Part shown: positions 23,529 through 32,988 of the stretch, piece by piece
Layout of the letters: the number at the start of each line of letters is the position of its first letter
Position numbering within the stretch: position 1 is the first letter of the stretch
Origin: Castellaniella sp036379515
Lineage (GTDB): Bacteria; Pseudomonadota; Gammaproteobacteria; Burkholderiales; Burkholderiaceae_B
Length of the DNA: 64,000 bases
Reading direction: 5' to 3'
Assembly (NCBI RefSeq): GCF_036379515.1
Contig: NZ_DASVGN010000027.1
Span: 1-64,000 of the forward strand
The notes under the pieces: generated by a model
What the model was told of the DNA's origin: nothing
Databases searched by the model: none
The model's input: only the letters and a program-made list of their open reading frames with translations
Position numbers and translations under genes: made by a program

Positions 23529-25727
23529 TCAGTGGCGGGTTGCCTGCACGCCCGGCAGTTCGTTGACAGCCGCCAGCGCCTCGCGAATCTGCGAGCCATC
23601 GCGCACTTCGATGGTAAACACCATATGCGCCAGCGAGCTGCGGCTGTATGTCGTCACACGAACCACCCGCAGGCGCAGGCGTGCGAAGGCTTCGGACACG
23701 TCCCGCAGAACCGCGGGCCGATCCTGTGCATGGATCGTGATGTCCACGGGATAGACCGCGTCGCCCGTCTTGCCCCAGGCAACGGCAATGCAGCGCTCAG
23801 GATGCCGCTTGGACAAGGCGTGCCACGAAGGACAATCACGCCGGTGGATGGACACGCCCCTCCCACGCGTCACGAAACCCTCGATGGCGTCAGGGGGGGC
23901 TGGCCGACAGCACCGCGCAAGCTGCGTCAGCAGGGAATCCACCCCGACCACCAGCACACCGCTCTTGCCTGTATGGGACACGCTATCCGCGTCGGCACCG
24001 AATACACGAGGCTCAAGCTCCGATGGGGCCACCGGAACTTCTGGGGCGCGAAATGCATACTCGATCTGCCGCAGGCTGAACTCTTCCTTGGCGGCGGCCA
24101 CGTATAGATCATCCGCGCGGGCAAACCCGAGCTGCTGCGCCAGATGATCCTGATTGACGGCGGTACGCCCCAGGCGCTGCAACTCTTTTTCGACCAGCGT
24201 CTGGCCCTGCGCAATACGCTGCTGCAGCTCAACCGCATTGAACCAGGCGCGCACCTTGGAGCGCGCCCTGGGGCTGGCCAGATAGGCCAACTGCGGATTG
24301 AGCCAATCCCGGGAAGGCCCTCCCGATTTTGCAGCGATGATCTCGATGGTCTGCCCAGTCTTCAGGCGGGTGGACAAGGGAACCATCTGCCCATCGACCC
24401 GGGCGCCACGACAGCGATGCCCCAGATCCGTGTGCAGCAGATACGCGAAATCTACCGGCGTCGAGCCTTCGGGCAGTTCGAGCACGCGCGCCTGCGGCGT
24501 CATGACGTAAATACGCCCCGCCCCTGCCGGTGCGGCCGCCGGCGCAGGCCCGCTGTCTTCTTTCCAGGCCAGCAACTGCCGCATCCAGGCGATCTTCTGA
24601 TCGTATTCTCCAGAGGCCGCTACCTGGCCCCCGCGGGCCCCTGCCTCTTTGTAGCGCCAGTGCGCCGCCATGCCGAACTCGGCATACTGATGCATGTCGC
24701 GGGTACGGATCTGGATCTCGAAAATACGCCCCTGGGCATCAGCGACCACCGTATGCAGGGACCGATAGCCATTGGGTTTGGGGCGGGCAATATAGTCATC
24801 GAACTCATCGGGCACGGGCGTCCACATCGCGTGAACCATCGCCAGCACCGCATAGCAGGTGCGCTCGTCGGCCACGATCACCCGCAAGGCACGCAGATCG
24901 AACAGCTCCTGGAATTCGAGGTGTTTGATACGCATCTTGTTCCAGATGCTGTAGATGTGCTTGGGCCGTCCATTGATCTCGGCATCAATGTGGGCCTCTG
25001 CCAGCGCAGCGCTCAGCCGCGTGACGACGGCATCGATGAATGCTTCGCGCTCGACACGCTTTTCTTCGAGTTGCCGAGCAATTGCCTTGTAGGTCTCAGG
25101 CTGCAGAAACCGGAAGCAGAGGTCTTCGATTTCCCACTTGAGCTGCCAAATGCCCAGGCGATTGGCCAGCGGCGCATAGAGCGTCATGGTTTCTTGCGCA
25201 AAGGACTCGGGGCACGGCGTGTGGCTGGCGGCATACCAGCGCAAGGATTGCAGCCGCGACGCCAGACGCATGAGCACGATACGCAAATCGGCTGCCATGG
25301 CGAGCAGCATCTTGCGCTGCATCTCTTTCTGGTCGGCCCCGGAGTGGCTCCCCACCTGCCCCGCCACCGTGCCCAGGCGCAGCAGTGCGCGCACCCCTTG
25401 TACGAGCGTGATGACTTCTGGCCCAAAGGCCTGGCGCACGGGGTCGGAACGGCTTACTTCGCCCTCGGGTACTGGCTGGACGGCCAACAAGGCGGCAGCG
25501 CGCGTGGCGGCATCCGATCCGAGTTCCTGCAGAATCAGGACCACCAGCGCTCCGTGAGCAGCCAAGGGTTCGCCTGTACTGGCCTGCGCGCCTTGCAAGG
25601 GCGCACGAACCCACGCGACCGCTTGAGACAAGAGCGGCACGCCTTCGTCATCCAGCCCGCGACAGGCCTCCTGAAACCACTCGGGACCCAGGGGATCGAC
25701 AGACTCAGCGGAAGAGACGGGATTCAT
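23529..25727 (-). CDS. relA: (p)ppGpp synthetase I, RelA type
   Basis: A 732-residue RelA/SpoT homologue making the stringent-response alarmone on stalled ribosomes. The synthetase domain (about 230-360) has RPKHIYSIWNKM and ARPKPNGYRSLHT, followed by TGS (about 405-465), helical and zinc-finger/CC regions, and a C-terminal ACT domain (about 655-730). The N-terminal hydrolase domain is degenerate: the HD pair is missing and the KLADRLHNMR-type motif reads MRLASRLQSLR, so it should be synthesis-only. Start at ATG 25727 (MNPVSSAE); an upstream TTG at 25739 is possible. Confidence 0.94.
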   Translation of the reverse strand: MNPVSSAESVDPLGPEWFQEACRGLDDEGVPLLSQAVAWVRAPLQGAQASTGEPLAAHGALVVLILQELGSDAATRAAALLAVQPVPEGEVSRSDPVRQAFGPEVITLVQGVRALLRLGTVAGQVGSHSGADQKEMQRKMLLAMAADLRIVLMRLASRLQSLRWYAASHTPCPESFAQETMTLYAPLANRLGIWQLKWEIEDLCFRFLQPETYKAIARQLEEKRVEREAFIDAVVTRLSAALAEAHIDAEINGRPKHIYSIWNKMRIKHLEFQELFDLRALRVIVADERTCYAVLAMVHAMWTPVPDEFDDYIARPKPNGYRSLHTVVADAQGRIFEIQIRTRDMHQYAEFGMAAHWRYKEAGARGGQVAASGEYDQKIAWMRQLLAWKEDSGPAPAAAPAGAGRIYVMTPQARVLELPEGSTPVDFAYLLHTDLGHRCRGARVDGQMVPLSTRLKTGQTIEIIAAKSGGPSRDWLNPQLAYLASPRARSKVRAWFNAVELQQRIAQGQTLVEKELQRLGRTAVNQDHLAQQLGFARADDLYVAAAKEEFSLRQIEYAFRAPEVPVAPSELEPRVFGADADSVSHTGKSGVLVVGVDSLLTQLARCCRPAPPDAIEGFVTRGRGVSIHRRDCPSWHALSKRHPERCIAVAWGKTGDAVYPVDITIHAQDRPAVLRDVSEAFARLRLRVVRVTTYSRSSLAHMVFTIEVRDGSQIREALAAVNELPGVQATRH

Positions 25728-25905
25728 GAGAAGCGGCAACGCAAAGACAAGTCTCTATACTACTTGAGTCGCGCGCCCCAGGCAGGCTCAGCTCCGCCTT
25801 CGCGGGCATGTCCGCGCTGGGATATCAGGCACTTCGAGGCCCACCGCTCAAATTCGTTAAAATCGGGGGTGCCCTACCCAGGCGGGATTCCAGCAGGAGC
25901 TTTTC

Positions 25906-26232
25906 ATGACCCACGTCGTTACCGAAAACTGTATCAAATGCAAGTACACCGACTGCGTCGATGTCTGCCCGGTCGACTGCTTCCGTGAAGGCCCGAATTT
26001 CCTGGTGATCGACCCCGAAGAATGTATCGATTGTGCGGTGTGCGTCCCTGAATGCCCGGCCAACGCCATCTTTGCGGAAGAAGACGTCCCCGAAGACCAG
26101 GTCGATTTCATTCCGCTGAACGCAGAGCTGTCGCCCACCTTCAAGCCCATCAATCGATCCATCGACGCGCTGGACGGCGCCGACGACTGGAACGGCCTTG
26201 CCGCCAAGCTCAAGTATCTCGAGCGTCCGTGA
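25906..26232 (+). CDS. fdxA: 7Fe-8S ferredoxin FdxA
   Basis: A 108-residue electron carrier with one 3Fe-4S and one 4Fe-4S cluster. Cys9, Cys12, Cys17 and Cys21-Pro, and then CIDCAVCVPECP, give the seven-iron FdxA pattern. The long C-terminal tail (about 60-108) is typical of the group. ATG at 25906 has AGGAG six bases upstream. Divergent from relA across 178 bp. The redox partner is unknown. Confidence 0.95.
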   Translation: MTHVVTENCIKCKYTDCVDVCPVDCFREGPNFLVIDPEECIDCAVCVPECPANAIFAEEDVPEDQVDFIPLNAELSPTFKPINRSIDALDGADDWNGLAAKLKYLERP

Positions 26233-26370
26233 ATCTGCACCTAACGTCGCGCAACATCCGACTTCCGAAAGCCGTTCAACCCTGATGCCGGATACTTGCA
26301 CGATTGTGTGATTCTGACGCAGGCCTGACGTTTCGCGTCACTTGTACGGAAAACCCCACATTTTGAGTCA

Positions 26371-26395
26371 GGAATTCCCCTGTCGGGGAAATTCC
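26371..26395. other. Inverted repeat upstream of phaZ
   Basis: GGAATTCCCC-TGTC-GGGGAAATTCC, a 10-bp stem with one bulge, 100 bp ahead of phaZ in the 263-bp fdxA-phaZ gap. No T-run follows, so an operator or leader structure is as likely as a terminator. Apart from this and a GGAGG at 26448-26452 that is too far from the phaZ ATG to serve it, nothing else is recognisable in the gap. Confidence 0.4.
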
Positions 26396-26495
26396 GGTAG
26401 CGCCTCGTAACGAATCCCAGTACTTTAAATCAGCACACTCAGTACCCGGAGGCATTGATCTGCATCCGGGCAGAACGACCGGAACGCACCCATCT

Positions 26496-27713
26496 ATGCT
26501 CTACGACTTGCACGAACTTCAGCGCGCTTTCCTGACCCCTATGGCCGCCTTCACCAGTACGGGATCGCAGTTGTTCTCGAATCCCTACAGCCCGCTGGCC
26601 TACACCCCGTTCTCGCGACAATTTGCCGCGGCCTACGAGCTGGCGAACCGTCTGGGCAAAGAATACGAAAAGCCCGAATGGAATCTGCCCACGACCACCA
26701 TTGGGTCGCACGAGGTCGCCGTCTCGGAAGAAATCACGATTGCGCAGCCCTTCTGCCATCTGGTGCACTTCGTCCGCGACGCGCAGCGCGACGACCCCGT
26801 GGTGCTGCTGGTCGCCCCCCTATCCGGGCACCACGCCACGCTGCTGCGCGATACCGTGCGCGCCCTGCTTCCCGCACACGACGTCTATGTCACCGACTGG
26901 GTCGATGCCCGGATCGTCCCGGCCTCCGAAGGCACCTTTGGGCTGGACGACTACGTCCGCACCATTCAGGCGTTCCTGCGACACCTGGGACGCAATACGC
27001 ACGTCATCTCCGTGTGTCAGCCCACCGCACCGGTGTTGGCTGCAATCTCGCTGCTGGCCAGTACCGGCGAGCATTGCCAGCCGCGCTCCATGATCATGAT
27101 GGGGGGACCCATCGACGCCCGTAAATCCCCCACCCAAGTGAACCGTCTGGCGACCACCAAACCCTATTCCTGGTTCGAAGACAACCTTATCTACCGGGTG
27201 CCGACGCGCTATCCCGGTGCAGGTCGCCCCGTCTACCCAGGCTTTCTGCAGCACGCAGGCTTCGTCGCCATGAACCCGGACCGGCACCTGAAGTCTCACT
27301 ACGACTTCTATCTGCACCTGCTGCGTGGCGACGAGAGCGACGCAGAAGCCCACCGCCGCTTTTACGACGAATACAACGCAGTCCTGGACATGCCGGCGCG
27401 CTTCTATCTGGACACGATCCGCATCGTGTTTCAAGACTTCAGCCTGCCGCGCGGGCTCTGGAAGATCGACGGCAATCTGGTCGAACCGGCGGCCATCCAC
27501 AAGACGGCCTTGATGACCATCGAAGGCGAGCTTGACGACATCTCGGGGCAAGGCCAAACGCACGCGGCGCATGCCTTGTGCTCGCATCTTTCGCCCTCGA
27601 TGCGCGAAATCTACACCGCCAATCATTCCGGTCATTACGGAATCTTCTCGGGCAGCCGCTGGCGCCAGCAGGTTTGTCCTAAAATCTCGGCTTTCATCCG
27701 CGCTCACGCCTGA
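26496..27713 (+). CDS. phaZ: Intracellular polyhydroxyalkanoate depolymerase
   Basis: A 405-residue cytoplasmic enzyme mobilising stored PHB. It carries no signal peptide and has the intracellular-depolymerase pattern with Cys174 as nucleophile in VISVCQPTAPVLA instead of a lipase-box Ser. The C-terminal PHB_depo_C region with the catalytic His in NHSGHYGIFSG is present. The family length is 400-420 residues. It precedes rnfB by 12 bp on the same strand, but a functional link is not obvious. Confidence 0.93.
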   Translation: MLYDLHELQRAFLTPMAAFTSTGSQLFSNPYSPLAYTPFSRQFAAAYELANRLGKEYEKPEWNLPTTTIGSHEVAVSEEITIAQPFCHLVHFVRDAQRDDPVVLLVAPLSGHHATLLRDTVRALLPAHDVYVTDWVDARIVPASEGTFGLDDYVRTIQAFLRHLGRNTHVISVCQPTAPVLAAISLLASTGEHCQPRSMIMMGGPIDARKSPTQVNRLATTKPYSWFEDNLIYRVPTRYPGAGRPVYPGFLQHAGFVAMNPDRHLKSHYDFYLHLLRGDESDAEAHRRFYDEYNAVLDMPARFYLDTIRIVFQDFSLPRGLWKIDGNLVEPAAIHKTALMTIEGELDDISGQGQTHAAHALCSHLSPSMREIYTANHSGHYGIFSGSRWRQQVCPKISAFIRAHA

Positions 27714-27725
27714 CCCCACCGTTCC

Positions 27726-28337
27726 GTGTCTTCTCTGGTTGATGCCATCGATGCGCTGCTGCCGCAAACGCAGTGCACACAATGTGGTTTCGAAGGTTGC
27801 CGTCCCTACGCGCAAGCCATTGCGGACGGCCGCACGGACATCAACCGCTGCCCGCCGGGTGGCCCTCAGACCATCTCGGCCCTGGCAAAGCTGCTGAACC
27901 GCCCCGAGCTTCCATTGGACCCGGAATGCGGCACCTACCGCCCGTTTCGGGTCGCCCTCATCGACGAAGAGCACTGCATAGGTTGCACCTTGTGCATCCA
28001 GGCTTGTCCTGTGGATGCCATCCTGGGGGCCAACCAGCTCATGCACACCATCATCGAAGACGAGTGCACTGGATGCGAACTGTGCGTAGCTCCCTGCCCG
28101 GTAGACTGCATCACCATGGTGCCTACCAAACGCGAATGGACGACTGAAGCCGCCAACGCGGCCCGTTCGCGATTCCAGAGCCGCACAGCACGGTTACAGC
28201 AGCGCCACACCGAGGCCAAAGGGCCGGCGGCGCGCACGCTGGCCAACAAACCGACTCTTGCCGAGCCGGCCGACCCTCACGACAAACAAGACCGCATCGC
28301 ACAAGCACTGGCGCGGGCCCGAGCGCGGCGGACATGA
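27726..28337 (+). CDS. rnfB: RnfB-type iron-sulfur protein, stand-alone
   Basis: A 203-residue protein starting at GTG 27726. The N-terminal 4Fe-4S Fes domain (CTQCGFEGCRPYAQAI...NRCPPGG, about 16-46) is followed by two classic 4Fe-4S clusters (CIGCTLCIQACPVD and CTGCELCVAPCPVD, about 80-130) and a basic, low-complexity tail. Unlike RnfB of Na+/H+-pumping Rnf complexes it has no N-terminal membrane helix, and no rnfACDGE genes are nearby. This orphan form is common in betaproteobacteria. It overlaps nth by 4 bp, raising a possible role in supplying electrons or clusters to Fe-S enzymes (inference). Confidence 0.85.
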   Translation: MSSLVDAIDALLPQTQCTQCGFEGCRPYAQAIADGRTDINRCPPGGPQTISALAKLLNRPELPLDPECGTYRPFRVALIDEEHCIGCTLCIQACPVDAILGANQLMHTIIEDECTGCELCVAPCPVDCITMVPTKREWTTEAANAARSRFQSRTARLQQRHTEAKGPAARTLANKPTLAEPADPHDKQDRIAQALARARARRT

Positions 28338-28975
28338 AGCGCGCCGCCATCGAAGAGTGCTTTCGCCGCTTTCAGGCAGCCAACCCGGCCCCCAAGACCG
28401 AGCTGGAATACACCAGCACCTTCCAGCTGCTGATCGCCGTCATGCTCTCGGCGCAGGCCACGGACCGTTCGGTCAACCTGGCGACTCGCAAATTTTTCCC
28501 CGAGCATGGCACGCCGCAAGGCCTGCTGTCGCTAGGTGAAGCGGGGCTGACTGAAGCGATCCGGACCATCGGCCTCTACAAGACGAAAGCGCGCAACGTC
28601 ATCCGCACCTGCGAACTGCTGCTGGAACGTCACCACGGCGAAGTTCCCGATCGGCGAGAAGATCTGGAAGCCTTGCCCGGCGTAGGCCGCAAGACGGCCA
28701 ACGTGGTGCTGAACACCGCTTTTCGCCAGCCCACCATGGCCGTGGACACGCACATCTTCCGCGTGGCCAATCGCACCGGCATCGCACCTGGCAAAACCGT
28801 ACTGGCCGTTGAAAGAGCCCTGCTCAAACGCGTTCCCAAGCCCTATTTGCTCGATGCACACCATTGGCTCATTTTGCATGGCCGTTACGTGTGCGTGGCC
28901 CGCAAACCGAAATGTCCGCAATGCCCCATCAGCGACTTGTGCGACTACCCGAACAAAACGCGGCCTGAAACCTAA
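28334..28975 (+). CDS. nth: Endonuclease III
   Basis: A 213-residue base-excision repair DNA glycosylase/AP lyase for oxidised pyrimidines. The helix-hairpin-helix LEALPGVGRKTANVVL supplies the nucleophile Lys120; Asp138 lies in MAVDTHIFRVANR. The C-terminal 4Fe-4S loop has Cys-x6-Cys-x2-Cys-x5-Cys (CVARKPKCPQCPISDLC). ATG overlaps the rnfB stop (ATGA). Confidence 0.97.
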   Translation: MKRAAIEECFRRFQAANPAPKTELEYTSTFQLLIAVMLSAQATDRSVNLATRKFFPEHGTPQGLLSLGEAGLTEAIRTIGLYKTKARNVIRTCELLLERHHGEVPDRREDLEALPGVGRKTANVVLNTAFRQPTMAVDTHIFRVANRTGIAPGKTVLAVERALLKRVPKPYLLDAHHWLILHGRYVCVARKPKCPQCPISDLCDYPNKTRPET

Positions 28976-29178
28976 CGCATACCCGCGGTACAGTGGCGCG
29001 AAGAACAGCGCCGCAGGTCTCTCCAGATCTGATTCCTGCCCACTTTGCGGCACTGCAATATTTTTTCTTCAATCACTAAAAATTCTGTAAAACCCCTATA
29101 GAGATCGGTTCGCTCACGCCGCATACTGTTGCCCATTCGTTCAGCGGCACCGCACTGCGACATTGGAACCTCGGCATC

Positions 29179-29964
29179 ATGGCTACCGAAAACGCCCCCA
29201 TCCTTCTCGAAACACGTCAGCTCACCAAGACTTTCCTCGGCTTCGTCGCGGTCGATTCAGTCGACCTCAAAGTCCAGCGTGGGCATATCCATGCCCTGAT
29301 CGGCCCCAACGGCGCAGGCAAAACCACCTGCTTCAACCTGCTCACCAAGTTCCTCACACCCACGTCCGGCCAGATTTTCTTCGATGGGCAGGAAATCACC
29401 CGCGACAGACCGGCCGAAATCGCGCGCCGGGGCATCATCCGCTCGTTCCAGATTTCAGCCGTGTTCCCTCAACTCTCGGTGCGCGACAACGTCCGCATCG
29501 CACTGCAACGCAACACCGGCTCCTCGTTCCAATTCTGGCGCAGCGAATCCTGTCTTGATCACCTCAATGCCCGGGCCATGGAACTGCTGGACGAAGTTGG
29601 CTTGGCCGAGTTTGCCCAGGAAATCACAGTCAACCTGCCCTACGGGCGCAAGCGGGCCCTCGAAATTGCCACGACTCTGGCCATGGAGCCCAGCCTGATG
29701 CTGCTCGACGAACCTACCCAGGGCATGGGCCACGAAGACGTAGACCGCGTCACGCAACTCATCAAGCAAGTGAGCACAGGCCGCACCATCCTCATGGTGG
29801 AGCACAACATGAAGGTCATCTCGTCGATCGCCGACCGCATCACCGTGCTGGCCCGGGGCGCCGTACTCGCCGAAGGAGACTACGACAGAGTCTCTCACAA
29901 TCCCGCCGTGATGGAAGCCTATATGGGCACGGCCCAGGGTGAACTCGAAGGAGCTCAGGCATGA
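29179..29964 (+). CDS. HAAT ABC transporter ATP-binding protein, LivG type
   Basis: A 261-residue cytoplasmic ATPase of a branched-chain-amino-acid/amide-type importer. Walker A GPNGAGKTT (about 43-51), the LivG-type signature LPYGRKRALEIA (about 153-164), Walker B LMLLDEPTQG and the switch His in VEHNMKV are visible. First gene of the five-gene operon livG-livF-SBP-livH-livM. The 203-bp upstream region is AT-rich (T-run at 29060-29066) and probably holds the promoter, but no -35/-10 pair is convincing. Substrate unknown. Confidence 0.93.
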   Translation: MATENAPILLETRQLTKTFLGFVAVDSVDLKVQRGHIHALIGPNGAGKTTCFNLLTKFLTPTSGQIFFDGQEITRDRPAEIARRGIIRSFQISAVFPQLSVRDNVRIALQRNTGSSFQFWRSESCLDHLNARAMELLDEVGLAEFAQEITVNLPYGRKRALEIATTLAMEPSLMLLDEPTQGMGHEDVDRVTQLIKQVSTGRTILMVEHNMKVISSIADRITVLARGAVLAEGDYDRVSHNPAVMEAYMGTAQGELEGAQA

Positions 29965-29992
29965 ACACGCAGGGCCACCCCAAGTGTGAATT

Positions 29993-30027
29993 CCCCCTTG
30001 GGGGGACGGCGCGCAGCGCCAAGGAGG
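29993..30027 (+). promoter_or_regulatory. Hairpin element at the livG-livF junction enclosing the livF SD
   Basis: A CCCCC-TT-GGGGGG palindrome (29993-30005) is followed by GGCGC-GCA-GCGCC (30008-30020). In addition CCTTGG (29996-30001) can pair with CCAAGG (30019-30024), which overlaps the AAGGAGG ribosome-binding site of livF (30021-30027). The layout resembles short GC-rich intergenic repeats scattered in Burkholderiales genomes. The effect on translation is inferred. Confidence 0.5.
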
Positions 30028-30031
30028 CATC

Positions 30032-30742
<711 letters not shown>

Positions 30743-30800
30743 TGTCCCACAATCCACCGAATTACCAGCCGGACACCCCGGCACTCTCAGGAGACTTCGC

Positions 30801-32012
30801 ATGAAACTTCGCACCCTATCCGTCGCACTGGCTGTCGCAGGCCTAGGCATCAGCCTGTCAGCCCAGGCGGCGGGGATTTCCGATAACGTGATACGCATCG
30901 GTTTCATCACCGACATGGGCGGAGTCTACGCCGACGTCGACGGCAACGCGGGGGCAGACGCCATCCGCATGGCCATTGCCGACATGGGTGGGGAAATCAA
31001 CGGCAAGAAGATCGAACTGCTGACGGCGGACCACCAGAACAAGGCTGACGTGGCCTCTTCCAAGGCGCGCGAATGGTTCGACACCCAGCACCTGGACATG
31101 CTCATCGGTGGCACCAATTCCGCTACGGCACTGGCCATGGCCGGGGTTGCTGCTGAAAAGAAAAAGCCCTTCATTGCCGTAGGCCCGGGTTCGTCCGCGC
31201 TGACCAACGCGAAATGCACCCCCTACACCGTGCACTACGCCTACAACACCACGGCACTGGCTCGTGGCACAGGCTCGGCTATTGTGCACGATGGCGGCAA
31301 GTCCTGGTTCTTCCTGACGGCAGACTACGCCTTTGGGCACTCGCTGGAACAAGACACGGCAGCCGTCGTCAAGAAAGACGGTGGCAAGGTGCTGGGTGAA
31401 GTGCGCGCACCGCTCTCCACGACGGATTTCTCCTCCTTCCTGCTGCAGGCTCAAAGCTCAGGCGCCCAGGTGCTGGGCCTGGCCAATGCCGGTCTGGACT
31501 TCGTCAATTCCGTAAAAGCCGCCAAAGAATTCGGCATCACCAAGACCATGAAGCTCGCCGGTCTGCTGGTGTTCATCAACGACATCCACTCGCTGGGCCT
31601 GGCCAACACCGAAGGCCTGTTCCTGACCACGCCCTGGTACTGGAACCAGAACGACGCCTCGCGTGCATGGGCCAAACGCTTCTTCGACAAAGAGCATCGC
31701 GCGCCCTCTTTCCTGCAGGCGGGTGATTACTCCGCCGCCAAAACCTACCTGGAAGCCGTCAAGGCCACTGGAACGGATGACGGCGACACCGTCATGCAGT
31801 ACCTGAAGTCGCACAAGATCAACGACATGTTCGTAAAGAACGGCTACGTCCGCAAAGATGGCCTGATGATGCACGACATGTACCTCGCCCAGGTCAAGAA
31901 GCCTTCCGAATCCAAGGCACCCTGGGACTACTACAACATCGTGCGTGATCTCCCGGCAGAATCGGTCTATGGACCGGAGTCGGAATCCACCTGCCCGTTG
32001 CTCAAGGGCTAA
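30801..32012 (+). CDS. HAAT ABC transporter periplasmic binding protein
   Basis: A 403-residue Peripla_BP_6 protein. Start at ATG 30801 (MKLRTLSVALAV...), which gives a clean signal peptide cut after AQA (about residue 23); AGGAG lies 9 bases upstream. Lobe features include GFITDMGGVYADVDG and ADHQNKADVASSKAREW. It is clearly paralogous to the binding protein at 34041-35237 (shared ADHQNKADV, ADYAFGHSL/ADYAYGKQL, HDMYLAQVK/HDMYLVQVK, PWDYY). The ligand is not predictable; this subgroup is often near aromatic or amide catabolism genes. Confidence 0.92.
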   Translation: MKLRTLSVALAVAGLGISLSAQAAGISDNVIRIGFITDMGGVYADVDGNAGADAIRMAIADMGGEINGKKIELLTADHQNKADVASSKAREWFDTQHLDMLIGGTNSATALAMAGVAAEKKKPFIAVGPGSSALTNAKCTPYTVHYAYNTTALARGTGSAIVHDGGKSWFFLTADYAFGHSLEQDTAAVVKKDGGKVLGEVRAPLSTTDFSSFLLQAQSSGAQVLGLANAGLDFVNSVKAAKEFGITKTMKLAGLLVFINDIHSLGLANTEGLFLTTPWYWNQNDASRAWAKRFFDKEHRAPSFLQAGDYSAAKTYLEAVKATGTDDGDTVMQYLKSHKINDMFVKNGYVRKDGLMMHDMYLAQVKKPSESKAPWDYYNIVRDLPAESVYGPESESTCPLLKG

Positions 32013-32100
32013 GCGCGACGCGTGACCACGGTCGCCTCGCCTGCAGGCGAGGCGACCCCACCGTTCTGGTTTTTCCTTCGTCCGCTTTCGCTGCAGCCTT

Positions 32101-32988
32101 ATGATCACACTCTTTGGTGTACCCATTCAGGCCTTGCTAGGGCAGTTGCTGCTCGGCTTGGTCAACGGCTCGTTCTATGCCGTCCTCTCGCTGGGGCTGG
32201 CCATCATTTTCGGCCTGCTCAACATCATCAACTTCACCCACGGCGCGCTCTATATGCTGGGGGCCTTCGTCGCCTGGCTGGGGCTGCAATACCTGGGCCT
32301 GAACTACTGGTGGATGCTGCTGCTCTCGCCCATCGTGGTGGGCCTGTTCGGTATCCTCCTCGAACGGCTGCTCCTGCGCCACCTCTACAAGCTCGACCCA
32401 CTCTACGGGCTGCTTCTCACCTTCGGTCTGGCATTGCTCATCGAAGGGCTGTTCCGCAGTGTCTATGGGGTGTCGGGCCAACCCTACTCCACGCCGGCAC
32501 TACTAAGCGGCGGGGTCAACCTCGGTTTCATGTACCTCCCCATCTATCGCGGGTGGGTCGTCGTGGCGTCCATCGTCGTCTGCCTGCTCACCTGGTTCCT
32601 GATTGAAAAAACGCGCTTGGGGTCGCTGTTGCGAGCCGGCACCGAGAACCCGAAACTTGTTGAAGCCTTCGGGGTGAACGTGCCGCTCATGATTTCCCTT
32701 ACGTTCGGGCTGGGCGTGGGCCTGGCCGCCTTTGCAGGGGTGCTGGCGGCTCCCATCTTCCAGGTATCCCCGCTCATGGGGTCCAACCTCATCATCGTCG
32801 TGTTCGCCGTCGTGGTGATTGGTGGCATGGGCTCCATCATGGGGTCCATCGTGACCGGCCTGGGCCTGGGCATCATCGAAGGCTTCACCAAGGTCTTCTG
32901 GCCAGAGGCCTCCACCACCGTGGTGTTCATCATCATGGTGATCGTCCTGCTGCTGCGCCCCGCTGGCCTGTTCGGAAAAGAATCATGA
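32101..32988 (+). CDS. HAAT ABC transporter permease, LivH type
   Basis: A 295-residue inner-membrane permease with about eight hydrophobic helices. The LivH N terminus LGLVNGSFYAVLSLGLAIIFGLLNIINF and the EAF-loop-like NPKLVEAFGVNVPL segment (about 181-194) that docks the ATPase are visible. It lies 88 bp after the binding protein and overlaps livM by 4 bp (ATGA). Confidence 0.93.
   Translation: MITLFGVPIQALLGQLLLGLVNGSFYAVLSLGLAIIFGLLNIINFTHGALYMLGAFVAWLGLQYLGLNYWWMLLLSPIVVGLFGILLERLLLRHLYKLDPLYGLLLTFGLALLIEGLFRSVYGVSGQPYSTPALLSGGVNLGFMYLPIYRGWVVVASIVVCLLTWFLIEKTRLGSLLRAGTENPKLVEAFGVNVPLMISLTFGLGVGLAAFAGVLAAPIFQVSPLMGSNLIIVVFAVVVIGGMGSIMGSIVTGLGLGIIEGFTKVFWPEASTTVVFIIMVIVLLLRPAGLFGKES

Noticed and set aside
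26820..28046. ~400-codon minus-strand frame spanning phaZ and rnfB
   Set aside because: It crosses two well-supported genes on the other strand and shows no protein-family motif.
28976..29178. Possible terminator after nth (T-run at 29060-29066)
   Set aside because: The only stem (CCGC/GCGG region) has a long loop and ends 12 bases before the T-run, so I did not call it.
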